Positions 36,601 through 47,262 of a stretch of DNA of 64,000 nt are shown piece after piece. Where the stretch lies: NCBI RefSeq assembly GCF_041381155.1, contig NC_091134.1, positions 59,055,467 through 59,119,466 of the forward strand, read 5' to 3'. Every line of letters starts with the position of its first letter. The stretch's first letter is position 1. The translations under genes and the position numbers were made by a program. The stretch comes from Argopecten irradians (Eukaryota; Mollusca; Bivalvia; Pectinida; Pectinidae). The notes under the pieces were generated by a model, which was given only the letters and a program-made list of their open reading frames with translations, was not told where the DNA came from and did no database searches.

Positions 36601-38010
36601 GGAAATTTACAACAAAACTATGAAAGTACAAAAGTTCTGCGTACTGTAACTTCTGAGACTATATTTTCTACAGAATGTTCCCATGCTGTGATGGATACGA
36701 AGGAATTGTATGATCACAAAACTGATGTTGATAATCTATTATCACAAAATGGACATACTCTACCAACTGGCCATACTGACCTTCCTGCTTCAGAAAATAT
36801 AACAATTTGTCATCCTGACCCACAGGCCCCCAGTAACATAACAATATGTCATACAGACCCAGATAGCTCTACACCCGACTTGTGTAAAAACCAACACGGA
36901 ACACATCCTGTATTTGCCAATAGATGGCCGACTTTGGTGGGTGATAATTCTCAAAATACGATTGTAAATATAACTCACACTGAATCGGATGATGAGGACA
37001 TAGAAATCCGTGTAACAGACAGTTCCAACAACAGTTCAGATGATTTTCTTTCCGATGTGTCTGAACCAGAAAAATGTGCTCGAGTTAGGACTTGGCAAGA
37101 AGTTGCAAAGATTTTTCGTGAAAATGTTGATATTGTTGATGTAGAAGCAGTAGAAATGGAACAAGATGTTGAGGAAAGGTCTGGCGATGAAACATCTGCT
37201 TCTGAATCCAGTAGTGATGAGGAGGATGAGGAAAGTGACGATAGTTGTTATGCCATGGATTCAAATTACACATTTGAGCTTTGCAAAAGCCATGATACAT
37301 TATCAGAACGGGAAGATGAACATGGTACCAATGTGGACAGAGAGACTGTTTGTGTTGAAAATCCTGATAAATGTCTTCCATGTTCACCGGAAATATGCGA
37401 TGATAATGCCAATGACAATTTTATGGACAGTTTAGATGACAGGTTTCATAATTGCCCAGTAAACATTCCAAAAGCTTGTGTTTTAAGTGAAGTTTCCTTG
37501 GAGGAAGGTGAAATTCTTTCTGATTCTGAAGAAAGGCTGGATTCCATTCCAAATGACAAAAAATCTTCTCGATGTGAAAATAACTCATCCGGTAGCACAG
37601 TGAATAAAAAAGATAAACATTTTATTATTCCTAAGTGTAATCAGGATCACCATAGTAATAGAACGGATAAACAGTCGTCAGGAAGGTCACGGATTTCACC
37701 CAGGCCCTCCCCAAGAAAGGGGAAATCACCGCGAGATGAAATGTATCGAAGAAAACATTTACAAACAGCTGTGAAAGTTCTCAGAAATAGATCGCGGGAA
37801 AGAAAATCAAACTCATTATCAAGTCCTGTGAAGGTTCCAAGAGCTGATAGTAGTAGAAAGAAAGAAAAAACTGATTTAAGAAACAGAATCGGAGATAAAA
37901 CCTGTGATAGTCCTAGAAGCAGACTGCATATTAGGAAAAGAAAAAGGTCAAGATCAAGGTCAATTGAAAGGGGGTCAAAGATAAAACATGTGTCACCAAG
38001 AAGGTCTTAA
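24629..38010 (+). CDS. CASP8AP2: CASP8AP2/FLASH homologue, U7 snRNP-associated histone pre-mRNA processing factor
   Basis: Coding exons are 24629-24640 (proposed: M-E-D-A), 29030-29149, 29725-29915 and 30609-38010. Phases join and sum to 7725 nt (2574 aa; human FLASH is about 1980). Residues ~24-27 are LDLY, within SLDLYDDLITDEG, matching the FLASH LDLY/LDLYEE motif that helps recruit the histone cleavage complex. Residues ~45-108 form a coiled coil with ERCTVLEKNISTLFLTARLE, like the family's NISALIKTARVEINRKDEE. The N-terminal region in this family binds Lsm11 of U7 snRNP. The long remainder is low-complexity, charged, Ser/Lys/Glu/Asp-rich and nuclear in character, ending in an RS-like basic tail (KRKRSRSRS). 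It has an EEGEI motif near the C-terminus. No C-terminal SANT-like domain, present in vertebrate FLASH, was recognised. If the 12-nt exon is wrong, translation can start at the ATG opening exon 2. Confidence 0.9.
24749..25063. mobile_element. 315-bp TIR element (TA-flanked MITE) in FLASH intron 1
   Basis: Ends are CTCCCATAACATGAGAGT and ACTCTAATGTTATGGGAG with an adjoining CTGGTCAGC/GCTGACCAG pair. TA lies on both sides, as in Tc1/mariner-type insertions. It includes an internal ~92-bp palindrome at about 24899-24990 whose arms carry CTACTGTTGTAGCGGAAAAG and complement. It sits 108 bp after the proposed first FLASH exon. Confidence 0.7.
25482..26143. mobile_element. 662-bp non-autonomous hAT-type element in FLASH intron 1
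   Basis: Ends are TAGGGCTGTTTTGAGTACC and GGTACTAAATT-complement...ACAGCCCTA. A perfect 8-bp target duplication, ATTTTTGC, lies at 25474-25481 and 26144-26151. TAGGGCTGT-type ends plus an 8-bp duplication point to hAT. Subterminal GTACCCGGGTAC-like palindromes are repeated near both ends. No transposase frame was found; the minus-strand frame overlapping its right half is not convincing. Confidence 0.85.
26298..26475. mobile_element. 178-bp palindromic MITE in FLASH intron 1
   Basis: Two arms of about 75-80 bp are near-perfect reverse complements, starting CAGTGCTAATAGTTA and ending TAACTATTAGCACTG, with a loop of roughly 20 bp. The sequence is able to fold into one long hairpin. No clear target duplication was seen. 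Confidence 0.8.
27215..28434 (+). mobile_element. 1.2-kb hAT-type element with BED-finger reading frame, FLASH intron 1
   Basis: A perfect 8-bp direct repeat, AACTGTAC, lies at 27207-27214 and 28435-28442. The inner ends are AAAGTGGTGTTCC and GGAATCAC...-type AGTGTTGGG (complement), only loosely inverted. Just inside are runs of ATTAATCGATTA, common in hAT termini. The + strand frame at 27516-27728 encodes a BED-type zinc-finger start, as in hAT/ZBED transposases. The catalytic part is absent, so this is an internally deleted copy. Confidence 0.75.
27516..27728 (+). pseudogene. BED zinc-finger remnant of a hAT transposase
   Basis: About 70 residues from ATG at 27516. The block RSRVWNFFGFKRIKD is followed by CPPKLDMEFVFCIKCGNKY, fitting the BED finger pattern (aromatic S-x-VW-x-FF, then C-x2-C). 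The expected downstream H/C ligand pair and the DDE/dimerisation regions are missing. A GTAAGT inside (near 27685) could be an old splice donor after the BED exon. Confidence 0.55.
28665..28968. mobile_element. MITE family A, copy 1 (FLASH intron 1)
   Basis: Begins CTAAAGATGCTTCACCGCTG and ends near TCGGCAGTGGAGCATATATC. Inside it shares GGTATTTTTTCACTATCAAA, TTTTTCTTCAGTTGCAAAAG and TACTTTACACCATTACCACC with copies at 38172 and 60610. The ends are more eroded than in the other copies. It lies about 60 bp before FLASH exon 2. Confidence 0.8.
29995..30275. repeat. Dispersed repeat copy 2 (FLASH intron 3)
   Basis: Uninterrupted counterpart of the repeat at 17600-18350, sharing AAGCATGAAAAT, GATTATTTTTTCTTTTC, CCTAGGCACATACAGAGGTA and TTGCCAATATCTC. 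It shows the pre-insertion state of the site occupied by the 468-bp MITE. Confidence 0.65.
30364..30530. mobile_element. 167-bp MITE (FLASH intron 3)
   Basis: Ends are TACCGTAATCGACCCAATAA and TTATTGGGTTGAATACGGTA, inverted with few differences. It ends 78 bp before the giant FLASH exon. Sequences starting TACCGTAAAA near 16900 and 44190 may be distant relatives. Confidence 0.7.
30609..38010 (+). CDS. CASP8AP2: Giant terminal coding exon of the FLASH homologue with internal peptide repeats
   Basis: This exon starts after TTTTTCAG at 30608, completes the split Met codon of exon 3 and stays open for 7.4 kb to TAA at 38008-38010. A single huge 3' coding exon is also typical of vertebrate CASP8AP2. 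Visible blocks: a Lys/Ser-rich disordered start; a ~10-aa repeat (THQKEKL, THKKEKV, THRKEKL) near 33190-33300; a looser EKLDSES/MEK repeat up to ~34450; a Ser/Asp/Glu-rich acidic block near 34720-35290; a ~14-aa repeat of the type KDRHSDKERTV near 35760-36260; acidic SIM-like stretches near 36960-37050 (IVNITHTESDDED, IEIRVTDSS); EEGEI at 37501-37515; and a basic RS tail. Antisense frames through here are shadows. Confidence 0.92.
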
Positions 38011-38171
38011 TGAAACTATAACAATATCACAATGGAATCGCTATATGGGTAGGGATACTGTGGAATAATTTGGAAATAGTTATTGTAACATCTGTTGACT
38101 TTTTCAGACTTGTTGATCACTTTTATTAACAATATCAGGAATTTACTACATAACTACTGAACAACATTACT

Positions 38172-38459
38172 TTAAAGATGATCCACCGTTGACAAATGGT
38201 AATTTTTCTCTATCAAAAACAAAAGCAGACGATTTACTATTTTTCTTCAGTTACAAAAGTTACTTTACACCATTACCACTACTGAAAAGTTTGAACTTCT
38301 AATTTTACTTCAAGATATGAAAATATTAAAGAATAAGATAATTAATTGCATCCTGAAAAAAATCTGACTCTATGTCCTATATGGAATGCAGTACTGATTG
38401 CGCATAGACCGAAAACAAAATAATTTCTTTTTTTTTGTTTTTTGGTTTTTTGTAAATTG

Positions 38460-38508
<49 letters not shown>

Positions 38509-38577
38509 GATTAAACACCAGTTATCGTTCAAATCTTCAGTATTGTTTATGCTCTGTTGGTGGTGGAGCATCTTTAA
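38172..38577. mobile_element. MITE family A, copy 2, just downstream of FLASH
   Basis: Ends TTAAAGATGATCCACCGTTG and GTTGGTGGTGGAGCATCTTTAA, inverted and bounded by TTAA, the piggyBac-type target. It contains an (AT)n run of about 20 units at 38464-38503. It starts 161 bp after the FLASH stop codon and may lie in the 3' UTR. Confidence 0.85.
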
Positions 38578-38820
38578 CATTTTGAAAAAAATCATTGTTT
38601 CAGTTTTAATTTAAATGTCTTAACAGGTTGCCAGCTTTGGATATTTTAACTTATTTTCAACAAGGGTTTCACTTCTATAGAGGTTAGAAGACCACAACTT
38701 TCCAGTTAGAAAGAGTATTTAAATTAAAGTGTCCAACATTCTACAACATCACTAAGCTTGAGTGTTAGAGATGTATTAGCAAGTTTTTAAGTTCTATCGT
38801 TTAATATCTCCACTTGGCTG
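38578..38820. other. No gene seen
   Basis: AT-rich sequence between a MITE and a tandem array, possibly FLASH 3' UTR or downstream flank. No feature recognised. Confidence 0.5.
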
Positions 38821-38826
38821 ATAACA

Positions 38827-39830
38827 CAGTTAAGGTGTCTAATATACAATCCATAGTCCTCCAATCTGGGTCTACCTGCCCCTACCTTTGGGCTGTACCG
38901 GCTTAGTATACATAGTTAAGGTGTCTAATATACAATCCATAGCCCTCCAAATCTAGATTTACCTGCCCCTACCTGTGGGCTTTACCAGTTGAGTATACAT
39001 AATTAAGGTGTCTAATATTCAATCCCTAGTCATTCAAATCTGAGCTCACCTGCCCCTACCTGTGGGCTGTATCGACAGAGTATACATAGTTAAGGTGTCT
39101 AATATTCAATCCCTAGTCATTCAAATCTGAGCTCACCTGCCCCTACCTGTGGGCTGTATCGACAGAGTATACATAGTTAAGGTGTCTAATATAAGACTCT
39201 TTCATATGTGGATATGAAGGATAGGGATATTCTACCCGAGGGTCACAAAATGTAGTAAAACCCGAGGCTTGCCGAGGGTTTTGCAACATTTTGTGATCCC
39301 GAGGGTAGAATATCCCTATCCTTCATATCCACTTATGAAAGAGTATTTTTCTTTCATACCACGACGTTTTACTGCAATTTTACAACTATAATATCCCGCC
39401 ATTTTGAAATAAATTCGAAGAAATCCACGACTGGAAGTCAATTTCCATACATGAAAAATTACGTGATATTTTCAACACAAATTCCGTTGCTTGCAGCTTT
39501 TATAGTAAAACCAGTCAATTTTGTGAAAAAAATGTTAAAATTTTACTGAGGAAATAGAGATTTTGTTGACGCCGTGACGTCACGAGGCTTTATTGCATGG
39601 GTAGCCATGCAATACAGCCTCAGGCGACATGAGTGTATTGCCCTAGACCAGCCAGTATTACACGTGTAGGTATGAAAGAATATACAATCCATAGCCCTCC
39701 AAATCTAGATTTACCTGCCCCTGCCTGTGGGCTGTACCAGTTGAGTATACATAGTTAAGGTGCCTAATATTCAATCCCTAGTCATTCAAATCTGGGCTCA
39801 CTAGCTGATTGGTTAGTGTGTCAATTATAC
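38827..39830. repeat. ~87-bp tandem array, split by a MITE
   Basis: Units start near 38830, 38916, 39002, 39089 and 39176 with TTAAGGTGTCTAATAT and contain TACCTGCCCCTACCTGTGGG. The array resumes at ~39681 after the MITE and ends near 39830. Units 3 and 4 are almost identical. Confidence 0.88.
39193..39680. mobile_element. ~488-bp MITE inserted in the 87-bp array
   Basis: Terminal inverted ends are CTCTTTCATATGTGG and its approximate complement CACGTGTAGGTATGAAAGAA. Near the left end is an inverted pair of ~45 bp (GGATAGGGATATTCTACCCG and complement). Flanking array units show the target was TCTAATATACAATCC. Contains TGACGTCACG. Confidence 0.8.
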
Positions 39831-40512
39831 ACAAAGTGAATAGAAAGTCTACAATATGCATGTATTTCAATGCACCCAACATAACTTTCAAGCCAAAGTG
39901 GCTTTATATATGTGTTCAGCCTGCTATTGCTAATGCTTTGGTCACAACCCCTTCTAATTAGGCTTAGGATGTACTCCCGGTATGATTTTTAGCAATCACA
40001 CAGACTTCAGCCGAATCTGGTACAACTATCCTTTGTTTTCAGTAAGATACTCGGACAATATTCGTACAATGTCCATGGCCAGTGAATAGGGCGGTTATCG
40101 CCCTGACATCATATGATAATCGGCCGATTAGATGTTAATATTCACTGGCTTGCTGGTGCCCTAAATGTTTTCTTTGGAAACTGACACCATACGATTACTG
40201 CACAGCATTCTTTTCATGTAAATGATACTTGACAATTTTTTTTTAGTTGTTTTTCTTAATATGTCCTTGACCTGATTCTGAATGCTTATAAAATGGAAAT
40301 TGTAAACCAGTTGTACATTTGGATTCCAATTTTTTATGAATTTGAATTTGTTTTTCGATTGTTTAATAAATTTGATTTTTTAAGATATTCAAGTATAGAA
40401 TCATTGCATTAAAGTGAAGGTAACCTTTGATATTAAAGTGACGTTTTGTATGTGTACACGTCTAGTGCTCGTAACATGCTTTAGTAAAGAACAAGTCCTT
40501 TCATCAACATAA
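39831..40512. other. No gene seen; small inverted motif near 40079-40151
   Basis: AT-rich intergenic sequence. CCAGTGAATA at 40079 and TATTCACTGG near 40142 are complementary and enclose GGGCGGTTATCGCCCT, a possible eroded small element. Nothing coding was recognised. Confidence 0.4.
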
Positions 40513-40710
40513 TATAAACATGGATATTTTCGTGCCTGATTTCGTGATTTGAATCAATAAAATTTTCCTGTTTTAGTTTCGCGATAGATACACTTTTAGA
40601 CCTTTAACTACAAAGTTCATACATGTATAAAATATTATGCGAGGGGTAAATTTTCGTGATCAATCAGCCTTTGTGTAATTTCCCCCTCACAAAAATGTCC
40701 ATGTTTACAG
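40513..40710. mobile_element. ~198-bp MITE
   Basis: Begins ATAAACATGGATATTTTCGTG and ends CAAAAATGTCCATGTTTACAG, imperfectly inverted. The non-coding interior contains TTTCGTGATTTG-type motifs. It resembles the family at 2141-2272 in its TAAACAT ends but not in its interior. Confidence 0.6.
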
Positions 40711-41520
40711 TATATCATATCCAGTTTAAGTAATATTTATTTATTTTTATTTTTCTGTCACCAAATCTTTTGTCCATATTATACAATATGATTTGCATGA
40801 TTTTAAGATAAATTGATTAGAAATTATTTGTTTAATTAGTTATTTTTTTCTTCTATCTTCAGACTTATTAAGGCCTTAGAAAAAAGATTTGAGCTGATAC
40901 CATGGTCTTGTCCCATGTAAATGGAATGTAAAAGTTACATTCAGACTACAGAATATGATCAATAGTAACTGCAATGTTGGTCTTAAAATACAAGGCATAT
41001 TGAGCTCTGTTGACCAGCGTTTTAGCTTACTGTAAACTTACATTTTAGCAATAATTTTATTTTAGATCTTTTGTGCCTTAAATGCTGCGTGTAGGTGTTT
41101 TTATGTAAAAGTAGTTATCACATTATCTGCCTGATATCCAGTGATTGTCACTAGTGTAATATGATCTAGAGCGATTTCCATTGGCTAAAACTTCAGTGTG
41201 ATGTCATGACAAACAATAAAATGATGTGACGTCATGTATTTTGAGAATTGCAGAACAAAGTGGCATCTACCACTGGATTTTCGCAATACATTTTGACATA
41301 AAATTCTTCTAAATACAGATTATTGTAGTTATGTGATCAAAATATTTTTTTTTTTCATTTCATATGAGATTGTATGAAGTTCTCGCAGTTTTAATTTTTA
41401 CAAAAATAGAAACTGAGACTCGTTTCATAAAATCTCATATGAAATGAACACTCATGTAAGATTCTATATGGTTTATCATTGTGATTCAGTGAGGATTTGA
41501 AATTTTGCTAACTTCTTCAA
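40711..41520. other. No gene seen; inverted pair near 41357-41448
   Basis: AT-rich sequence. CATTTCATATGAGATT (about 41357) and AATCTCATATGAAATG (about 41432) are complementary with a ~60-bp spacer, probably an old palindromic element. TGACGTCATG occurs near 41229. Confidence 0.4.
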
Positions 41521-41860
41521 GATCACTCTGGGCTAAAATTTGATTTCGTCAAACATGATAGCTGTTCATCCCAGCAGGTTACAGGCTCCATATCTAGACT
41601 CTTAAGACTTGTAGTTGTATACAGGACTGTAACTTACATGCTTGTGATCCCGTTCGACTTTTAATGTAAACTTTCATGCCTGGTGTTTCATGCCTAATTG
41701 ACCATTGTGTTATTTAGCAGTTGTATAAAGATTTAATTCATTTGACCTCCATGACCTTAACTTACCTTGTTGAAGATAATTTCTTTGAAAAAAAACTTGT
41801 TTAGCTCAGTGACCTTGTAAAATGGTAGCCCTTCATTCTAGTGTGCTACATGACTCAGGC
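41521..41860. repeat. Degenerate dispersed repeat
   Basis: Carries GTTCATCCCAGCAGGTTACA and TGACCTCCATGACCTTAACT, recognisable relatives of the CATCCCAGCATG/TGACCTTGAATG repeats at 8820-9345. Confidence 0.45.
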
Positions 41861-42359
41861 ACGCAGTATGCGAAACAAATCCACATAATAAAGTAAAGTT
41901 CACTTTTAGGGAAAGCCAGAATTGCTGTTCCGTAGAGAGCAAGCAAAGCACTATGAACAAAACCCAAAATATTAATAGAAAGACCAAGAAAGTAACCGTA
42001 AATGCATAATAAAGGCCGGATAAAATATAAGAATCTCAACTTAACGCCAAGCAACGATAACAAGAAAATTGAAACCATAGATTAAGAAAGAGAATGCACG
42101 TTTAAAGCCAAGGGAAAAAAGCCAGACAAAGCAGGGATTTGAGAGTTTGAGCTTTGAGCTAAACAAATATCACGAGAAGAAATTGAAACAGAACAAAATT
42201 ATAGAAACAGTTGGAAAAAGAAAGATTAGAAAGCAAGAAAATAGGAATGTATATCACAAATTGAGAGGTGTAGAGACAGTATTCCTAAAGCCACACAATG
42301 AAAAGCATTTGATTTTGTAGACTAAAAACAATGGACAGGATAGATTTGAAGAGTAGCAT

Positions 42360-43500
42360 ATGATCTAATATATGCTTGCTCCTTCTGGTATCAAACAAGA
42401 TTTCGCAAAAGTGTTGTCCAACTTGAAAAAGTCCACATTACACTGGAAAGCACCTAGGATACTGGACTGATGATGGGAAATCAATGGCTGAAGAAGAAAA
42501 TGTCTCGGTAAAAATTGCATGTCGTGGCCAAAAATGTCTGAGGTTCTCAATTTGCATCTACTAGAAGATATATTAATATCACATCGGATACCTTGTATAG
42601 CAATACGTGAACATCTAAGAGGAAGTCGGTCATCTGCCAAAGGAAATATCATTTTGACAGAAAACCAAATATTAACGTACTTCCGTGGCAAGTGAAAGAG
42701 CGTTACGTTTCCAGTGAAATTGAAAATAAGATCACAAGGCGTTATGTTTTCTAAAAACATCCACTCCAGATTGTGCCTAAAGCTATAAAGTTGTTGGTGG
42801 CAAAGTTAATTATACACAATTTTAAACTGAAGATTTATTACAGAACCCAATGACTTGTGAAAAAGATAGAACTACACTAGTGGATGACCTGTTCCAATAC
42901 ATACAAAATACACTGTATTTGCTCCGAGAATAAAACAGACATCATGTAGATATATAAAAACGAAGGAGAAAAAATACTCTCTCTTGCTTTCCCTAAATTA
43001 TTTGTGGACAGACACAAAAATGTTCATTTCAGTGGCATTGCAAAATGGGAATTGAGCAGTCTTGCAGGGGAGCTGGCTAGTCTGTTCCAAATTTCTTTTT
43101 CAAATTGAAGAACAATTCAATCTTGCAGTTAGGATACGTAAATCCGAGGTGATAATCGATGGAGAGTTTGAAATCAGATCTTTTGACATCAGGGTACAAT
43201 AATTTATTATCTCTTTCGTAAAAATATTTATCATAACCCTATCAGATATCTACCTGATGTTTTTAGAAGGGTTCCAAAACAGATTCACCACACATACACA
43301 GGCGTCTCTGGACACAAGATGCCCCAAGGTATCAAAATGTGAAGATACTTAAAATATCACTTGTTCACTACAAACAATGATGATGACGATGAAGAAATGA
43401 TATGTGAATATCAGCTTGACGAAGAAGAAATATCATATAGTGAAATAGATACTAAAGAATTCATTGCAGTAGTAGTTTTGACTTCGAAATAAAAATTAAA
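42360..43500 (+). pseudogene. Degraded coding fragment, possibly Helitron/Helentron-like
   Basis: On the + strand a stretch at about 42519-42690 reads in part MSWPKMSEVLNLHLLEDILI, then SHRIPCIAIREHLRGSR and AKGNIILTENQIL. Shortly after comes KSVTFPVKLKIRS. This order (L-I-x-x-RIP-x-x-x-I, R-G, a GNxx block, then PVKLK) resembles the region before and within the N-terminal Helitron-like domain of Helitron proteins. A later SLAFPKLF (about 42980) recalls their AFPTLF motif. Several frames are involved and it is clearly dead. The overlapping minus-strand 131-codon frame is probably a shadow. Confidence 0.33.
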
Positions 43501-43958
43501 ATATGAAAATGAAAAATTGGCAGGGTTATCAGATTTGTGGGGTTAAACAAAAAAACAAAAACAAAAAAAACTTACGCTGAAAATTATCACAGGAAACTCC
43601 TTTTGTATCTACCGTGGCGAAATGAGCAAGATATGCTGTTGGTAACTATGACACTTATGAGGAACATTACAAAAACAAACTGAGACAGTTCAAGTGAAAG
43701 CAAATGGTTTAATGGGGAGTTAAAATGTAAAGCAAATAAGACAGCAGACAGAAGAAGACTTGTGACATCAGTGATGTTGCCCCAGAAACATTGACGCTCG
43801 CTGAAGATGCAAATGTTGTAAGAACATCTGAGAATTTTAGTCTTGTCGACCTTGATTCTATTCGACATAAACGTGTTGACCTTGGTGATTGGCCTAGAGT
43901 CTAAATCATCAGATGTAGAAACTAGTGCAGTTTGTTTGACACACACTGTTACAGTCTC

Positions 43959-45730
43959 TTACACCCGGTCCACCCCAACTGCGAATGATAAATATTATGA
44001 AGTTCCTTACCGTCAATCGATTGATTTGTAACACAGCGAGAAATTCTGTACCGTGTAGCGATAAACGCTAACACTCTACCGACACAACGTGGCTATTTTT
44101 AGACTCGAGTACTGTCGCCAAATCCACAGGTAAATCGCGGGGCGCTCTGGCTACATCAGCTATACCAAACACAATCGTAAATGTTACAAATACCGTAAAA
44201 TCTTGTGTTACTTACACACCAGTGTACTTTGCACATGTATTTTTTCTTATGGCTTTAAATACTGAAAAAAATCTACTATCGGTATATTTTGCGCATTCAA
44301 ATTTTGGGGAAAACGATGTCCGGGGAACCACAAATTCAGTGTTATAAAGGTGGTAATTTCATTGCAAAACATTCACAATAAATGCTTGACAACTTGCACA
44401 AAAAGTGTTGTATTTAGAAGAAATAACATAATATAATTGCACTGTGCTTGTTTTCTTTTATTGGCCACCGTAACTGAAACAGTGAAATATATCTTGCAGA
44501 ACATGTCAAAAACATTGGCAGTCCGCCGTATTCGATCCGTACACATGTCAATGTCTGGAGATATTACACATGAATAGTTATCTACGGCGGCACAGAAGTG
44601 ACACGAAAAATATTTTTTTTTAATGTAGGACAAAAAAAAAGATTTTATGTAGGATGAAAAATATTTTTTTCTTTTACGTGCTCACGTAAAACTTATTACG
44701 TGAGCACGTTATAAGTTTTACGTGATCACGTAATAGAAAAAATATTTTTCGTCTTACATTAAAAAAAATATTTTTCGTCTTACATAAAAAAAATATTTTT
44801 CATCCTACATAAAAAAAATATTTTTCACCTTACATAAAAAAAAACATTTTTCGTCTTACATTAAAAAAATATTTTTCATCCTACATAAAAAAAAATATTT
44901 TTCGTCTTGCAATAAAAAAGTATTTTTCATCCTACATTAAAAAAAATATTTTTCGCCCTACATAAAAAAAAATATTTTTCATCATACATAAAAAAAAATA
45001 TTTTTCGTGTCACTTCTGTGCCGCCGTAGTTATCAGAACTATTTGAAAATATTATAATTTAGTTACTTTAATATTGCCACAATAAGTTTTAAGTGTGTTT
45101 GAGATCATTAACAAACTTTAAAGAGCATTCCGATAGCATTTACGTTGGCTTGCAATAATCACATCGTGAGTGAACTCACTATCTGTACGGCACCAGATCC
45201 AAGCTGATGGCTAATTATATATAACAGTACGGTTAAAATGCCACTAACCTTCTAGCTTGTCAGTTTTGCTGTAATACAAAACTTATTACGTGTGTGTTTT
45301 GACTTTTTGCACACGGCCTGCAGCCGGGACATGTTATGGCGGTTCCCTACGTAATGAGCATAGCTAGATCTATAAGGAGTTTCATATGCAGTTTTACTAG
45401 AAATATGAAGATTTGTTAAAATATCTAAAATAAAGAAATACTAGTCAAGTGAATTTTTATGCAATTTGAAGAATATTTGTTTTGTTTTTAAGTAGATACA
45501 GACGCATTGTTGATGATATATAGATCGGTTAAGCTAACTAGCCATTCAGTTTCGTTAAGCTGGATGAGAGGCCCGAGCGTAGCATCCAGTACCAGTTTAC
45601 CTGTGGATTTGGCGACAGTACTGGAGTCTATAAATAACTACACTCATTCAATACATCGATACAAGTCAGCGGTAGAGCGGTAGGGGTTTATATACACGCA
45701 TCGTTCGCAGTTGGGGTGGACCGGGTGTAA
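43959..45730. mobile_element. ~1.77-kb TIR element with a second MITE nested inside
   Basis: Outer ends TTACACCCGGTCCACCCCAA and TTGGGGTGGACCGGGTGTAA are complementary. A subterminal pair, ACTGTCGCCAAATCCACAGG near 44110 and its complement near 45600, extends the similarity to ~150 bp. No transposase is visible. The element at 44582-45029 lies inside it. Target duplication not identified. Confidence 0.75.
44582..45029. mobile_element. 448-bp MITE with internal tandem and palindromic repeats, nested in a larger element
   Basis: Ends CTACGGCGGCACAGAAGTGA and TCACTTCTGTGCCGCCGTAG are perfect complements, flanked by TTAT on both sides (44578-44581, 45030-45033). The interior is about ten ~25-bp repeats of AAAAAAAATATTTTTCGTCT type. 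Near 44680-44735 is a palindrome built on ACGTGCTCACGTAAAACTTA and complement. Confidence 0.88.
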
Positions 45731-45759
45731 TCTGAAACAAAAATGATAAGAGATCAAGA

Positions 45760-47090
45760 TAATGTATAATAATAATAATAATAATAATAATAACTTTATT
45801 TAAACGTCGATGACCCATTGAGCCAATGGCTCATCTCCCATGGGGTCGACACAAAAGCATGCAATACAACAGACAATAGTATGACAAATTATACATGTAT
45901 ATATAGAAGTAAATCAACTAAACTAAGGTAATTAATAAAAAAAAATAACATACGAAAACATTTACATTTATATGTATATCAACTACGACTACAAATCAAG
46001 TTAAATTAATCAAAGTAAAAATAGATTCATCACCACATACTATTCATGGACAGGATCTCGATTGTGTTGTTTACAACAATTAAACAATTTCAATATACAT
46101 TTGCAATAAATGCATTTTTAATCGGTATTTAAAATTTGCAAGTGGTGCACATTCTTTAATTTGCCTGGGTAATAAATTCCAGTTAATCACTCCAGAGTAA
46201 AGTTTATATGACTTTTTTCATTAATTCTGTACGAGGTTTTGGGAGCACAAAAGCATCTTTTGAGGCTGACCTTAGACCATACGAACAGCTGGATGAGACT
46301 GGTGTAAATAATGTTGATATGTATTCAGGGGCCACTCCGTGAATTGATTTGTATATTAACACACACATGTGGTATTTGATTCTATACTCAAAGGGTAGTA
46401 TTTTGAGTTCATTAAACATTTCCTTAGAAGGTGTGAGAGGTGGTTTATTAAGAATTATTCTCAATGCCTGCTTTTGAATTTTTGTTAATTGTTTTATCTG
46501 TTCTTTAGTACAATTTCCCCAGACAATAGACGCATAGTCAAGAATTGGTGAGATATAAGCATGATAATACAACAGTTTTCGCGTCTTTTGACAAATAGGT
46601 ATTTAATTTTCTGAGGAGGGCTAATCTAGTTGCCAATTTAGAGTAAACCTTATTAACTTGTTCATTCCATCCAAGGGTGTGATCGATGTGTATCCCTAGC
46701 ACTTTTTGTGTAGTGACTGAGTTTAATATGTAATTGTCTAATTCTAGCTCTAAAACTCCAGCAGTATGTAATGCTCTGGGTTTGCCAAGGAGCATACATG
46801 TCGTTTTATCTTTATTAAAAGCCATATTGTTATTTGTACACCACTGCTTTATATGATTTAGGTCAATTTGGAGATTTGATTGAATTACATCAAGAGTCGT
46901 GCCGTTGATGTGAATGGTAGAGTCATCAGCATACATGTCGATATTTGAATGTTTAGTGTATAATGGTAAGTCATTTATATACAAAATAAACAGCAGAGGA
47001 CCAAGTATTGATCCCTGAGGAACACCTGATATAACTTGTTGGGAGGTAGATTTAATGTTCTCAATTTTAACCGATTGTTTTCTTTGGTTC
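45760..47090 (-). mobile_element. 5'-truncated LINE (CR1/Jockey-type reverse transcriptase), copy 1
   Basis: Read on the minus strand from ~47085: a GVPQGSILGPLLFILYINDL block, then MYADDSTIHING, the RT catalytic YADD motif, then the thumb (QKVLGIHIDHTLGWNEQVNK) and a second frame from 46572 with YISPILDYASIVWG. A frame change separates the two parts near 46560 and the C-terminus is further damaged. The 3' end is AATAAAG followed by (TTA)n, which appears as TAATAATAA at 45763-45795. The endonuclease half is absent. Confidence 0.85.
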
Positions 47091-47262
47091 TATTGTTAAG
47101 AAGTATAACAGAAGTACTATGTACAAATACCTGAGGATACGTGGATGACGATTTTCTTGATTTTGTTTTGTTTAATTAATCATTCTGCTGTCCTTTCTTC
47201 AAAATTGTTTCAAATAGTAAAGCTTGTATCATTTCATATAACAAAACATTTGTTTTGACTGG

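Noticed and set aside
42365-42760. 131-codon minus-strand frame
   Set aside because: The opposite strand shows motif order closer to a known (Helitron-like) protein, so this frame is more likely a shadow. Neither is certain.
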